Positions 4,285-5,562 of a stretch of 5,562 nucleotides of DNA are shown here, in pieces (position 1 is the stretch's first letter; every line of letters starts with the position of its first letter). The notes beneath the pieces were generated by a model. The model was not told where the DNA came from, did not search any database, and saw only the letters and a program-made list of their open reading frames with translations. Position numbers and translations under genes: made by a program. The DNA is from Acetobacteraceae bacterium (GTDB lineage Bacteria; Pseudomonadota; Alphaproteobacteria; Acetobacterales; Acetobacteraceae). Location: contig PLSZ01000276.1 in the NCBI GenBank assembly GCA_003164305.1, positions 1,073 through 6,634 of the forward strand, written 5' to 3'.

Positions 4285-5562
4285 TCAACGGTCCGTCAGC
4301 CGGATCTCGATCCGCCGGTTCTTCGCGAACGCCTCAGGCGTATCGCCCGGATCGAGCGGCTGGTTCTCGCCAAAGCCGGTCGCCGCCAGATGCGCCGCCG
4401 GAATCCCCTGCGTGATCAAAAACTTCACCACCGAAATCGCCCGCGCCGCCGACAATTCCCAGTTCGAGGCGAAACGCCCGTTATGGATCGGCGTCGAGTC
4501 GGTGTGCCCATCGACCCTGATCACCCAGTTCAGGTCGGGAGGTATCTTGTCGATGATAGGCCGGAACGTCGCCGCGAAGTCGCTCATTTGCGCCATGCCG
4601 GCCGGCGTCAGATCGGCGCCGCCAACCCCGAACGACACGTCGCTCTGAAACACGAACCGGTCGCCGACAATCTGCACCCCGGGCCGATCCGCCAACACCG
4701 CGCGCAGCTTGCCAAAGAAGTCCGAACGATATTTCCGAAGTTCCTCCACCTGCGCCGCCAGTGCCAGGTTCAACTGGTCGGTCAACCCGCTGTTCTTCGC
4801 TTCCTCATCGGCCCGCGCCTTTTCGCTGACGCCGAGTTCGCGCTGCAACTGATTGAGTTCCTGTGTCAGCGCGGCGATCTTCGCGCGTGACGTATCGGAC
4901 AGCTTCTTTTCGTCATCCAACAGAATCTCGACCGCGCGGCGCTTCTGTTCCTCGGTCATCGCGGCGGCGGCGGCGGTCTTCACCTGCGATTGCAGATCGT
5001 CCCGCAACGCCGTCAACGCGCGCGTCTGTTCCGCGAGGCGCGCGAGATCGGAAATCTTCGCGTCGATCGTGTCCTTGTCGGCCTTTACTGTCTTGTCCAG
5101 CGCGGCGATCTGATCGCGCATCTCTTTCAGCCGGGCCTGAGCCGCGGCCAGATCGGTGGTCAGTTGCCGGTTCGCCGCGTCCGCCGCGTCGGCGCGTTGT
5201 GTCTGCGTCTCGACCTTGGCGGTCAGCGACCGGTTCATGGTCGCGGCGGCGGCGGCGGCCATCTCGACCTCTTTCAACAACGCCGACAGCTTGTCGCGTT
5301 CCGCCATCGTCGCCGCGGTCTGCGTGTTCAGGTCCCGCAATTGCGCCAGCAGCGCCGCGCGCGCCGCGTCGCCGGCCGTCAAATTCTGGTTCAGCCGGTC
5401 GTTCCGCGCCCGCTCCTGGGTCAACGTCTGATTCGCGGCGGTGAGTTCATCGTTGCGCTTCGATAACACGACCGACTCGAGCGCCTGCGCCAGCACGAAC
5501 ACCAGCAGCACGAACATCACCACCATCAGCAGCGTGGACAGCGCGTCCACATAGCCGGGCCA
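4285..5562 (-). CDS. MotB/OmpA-like inner-membrane peptidoglycan-binding protein with long coiled coil (5' end outside window)
   Basis: This is probably the cell-wall-anchored subunit of a proton-driven MotAB/ExbBD/TolQR-type complex. The visible part is 425 residues, numbered here from the right edge. WPGYVDALSTLL (1-12) leads into one hydrophobic helix (about 7-28). Its Y-V-D-A-L-S-T resembles Y-A-D-F-M-T of E. coli MotB, so Asp6 aligns with the proton-carrying Asp32. Residues about 32-285 are rich in Ala, Gln, Lys, Arg, Asp and Leu, and are predicted periplasmic coiled coil. The OmpA-type domain (about 292-425) has VGDRFVFQSDVSF, VDGHTDSTP with Asp355, NWELSAARA, ATGFGENQP and FAKNRRIEIRL with Arg416; the Asp and Arg are the usual peptidoglycan-contacting residues. 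A GTG at 5548-5550 could be read as a start, but WPGY before it is in frame and typical of the family, so the true start is upstream and the gene is cut by the window edge. Flagellar MotB proper is unlikely given the coiled coil. A MotA/ExbB-like partner is expected just upstream. Confidence 0.9.
   Translation of the reverse strand, partial: WPGYVDALSTLLMVVMFVLLVFVLAQALESVVLSKRNDELTAANQTLTQERARNDRLNQNLTAGDAARAALLAQLRDLNTQTAATMAERDKLSALLKEVEMAAAAAATMNRSLTAKVETQTQRADAADAANRQLTTDLAAAQARLKEMRDQIAALDKTVKADKDTIDAKISDLARLAEQTRALTALRDDLQSQVKTAAAAAMTEEQKRRAVEILLDDEKKLSDTSRAKIAALTQELNQLQRELGVSEKARADEEAKNSGLTDQLNLALAAQVEELRKYRSDFFGKLRAVLADRPGVQIVGDRFVFQSDVSFGVGGADLTPAGMAQMSDFAATFRPIIDKIPPDLNWVIRVDGHTDSTPIHNGRFASNWELSAARAISVVKFLITQGIPAAHLAATGFGENQPLDPGDTPEAFAKNRRIEIRLTDR
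4962..4976. repeat. (CGG)5 trinucleotide tract inside the coiled-coil gene
   Basis: There are five consecutive CGG units on the plus strand. Read on the minus strand in the gene's frame they give mostly GCC codons and five alanines (T-A5-M-T) within the coiled coil. Slippage in units of three would change the alanine count without breaking the frame. Confidence 0.6.
5244..5258. repeat. Second (CGG)5 trinucleotide tract inside the coiled-coil gene
   Basis: This second tract of five CGG units has the same orientation and frame as the one at 4962-4976. It encodes six alanines between two methionines (M-A6-T-M) in the first half of the coiled coil. Alanine runs shorten core side chains and may mark a flexible or tightly packed spot; that structural reading is inference. 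Confidence 0.6.

Noticed and set aside
3676..4890. A 404-codon plus-strand open frame running antisense to the GNAT and MotB/OmpA-like genes
   Set aside because: Its translation is Arg/Pro/His-rich with no recognisable domain. It overlaps two clearly conserved minus-strand genes and is explained by high GC and codon bias on the opposite strand.
5548..5550. GTG as the start codon of the MotB/OmpA-like gene
   Set aside because: The frame stays open to the window edge and the codons before it give WPGY, which belongs to the conserved WPG(Y/F)VDALSTLL leader of this protein type, so translation begins further upstream.
4285..5562. ZorB of a Zorya anti-phage system, which also has a MotB-like helix and an OmpA-type domain
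   Set aside because: The neighbours in view are a GNAT enzyme and glycolate metabolism, with no ZorC, ZorD or ZorE-like gene, and the leader and long coiled coil fit a housekeeping envelope family better. The upstream side is outside the window, so this is not fully excluded.

Overview
This window is high-GC and densely coded. It looks like chromosomal DNA from an alphaproteobacterium. Three things point there: a contiguous glcD-glcE-glcF glycolate oxidase operon whose protein motifs read like alphaproteobacterial members of the family, a MotB/OmpA-like 'WPGYVDALSTLL' membrane protein of a type common in that class, and an intergenic double-palindrome element of the GTCATCC(T)CGGG...CCCGAGGAT kind. 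A rhodospirillalean or acetobacterial host is my best guess, but I could not search a database and this is inference.

Layout, plus strand: the 3' end of glcD (1-438), complete glcE (449-1627), complete glcF (1632-2933) and a small exported TPR protein (2933-3481). The gaps are 10 nt, 4 nt and a 1-nt overlap, so the four genes form one tightly coupled operon whose promoter lies upstream of the window. GlcD and GlcE (both FAD/VAO-type) and GlcF (two 4Fe-4S clusters plus two cysteine-rich CCG domains) together oxidise glycolate to glyoxylate and pass electrons to the respiratory chain at the membrane. The TPR protein has a signal peptide and three 34-residue repeats. It is co-transcribed, but its role is unknown.

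Positions 3482-3747 separate two convergent transcription units. They hold a 105-bp mosaic element made of two palindromic arms that are also inverted copies of each other (27 of 28 bases), and possibly a third, decayed arm.

Minus strand: a gene open at the right edge (4285-5562) encodes an inner-membrane protein. It has one N-terminal membrane helix preceded by a MotB-like Tyr-x-Asp, a very long coiled coil and a C-terminal OmpA-type peptidoglycan-binding domain. It is probably the B subunit of a MotA/MotB, ExbB/ExbD-type ion-driven complex whose A subunit would lie beyond the window. Six nucleotides downstream follows a RimJ/RimL-type GNAT acetyltransferase (3748-4278).

I see no RNA genes, CRISPR arrays, insertion sequences or phage genes. 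Most of the window is ordinary core metabolism and envelope function. The points most worth a second look are the motor-like coiled-coil protein, the double-palindrome repeat, and a 14-bp tandem duplication at the glcD/glcE junction that creates an ATGA-to-ATGA five-codon relay.
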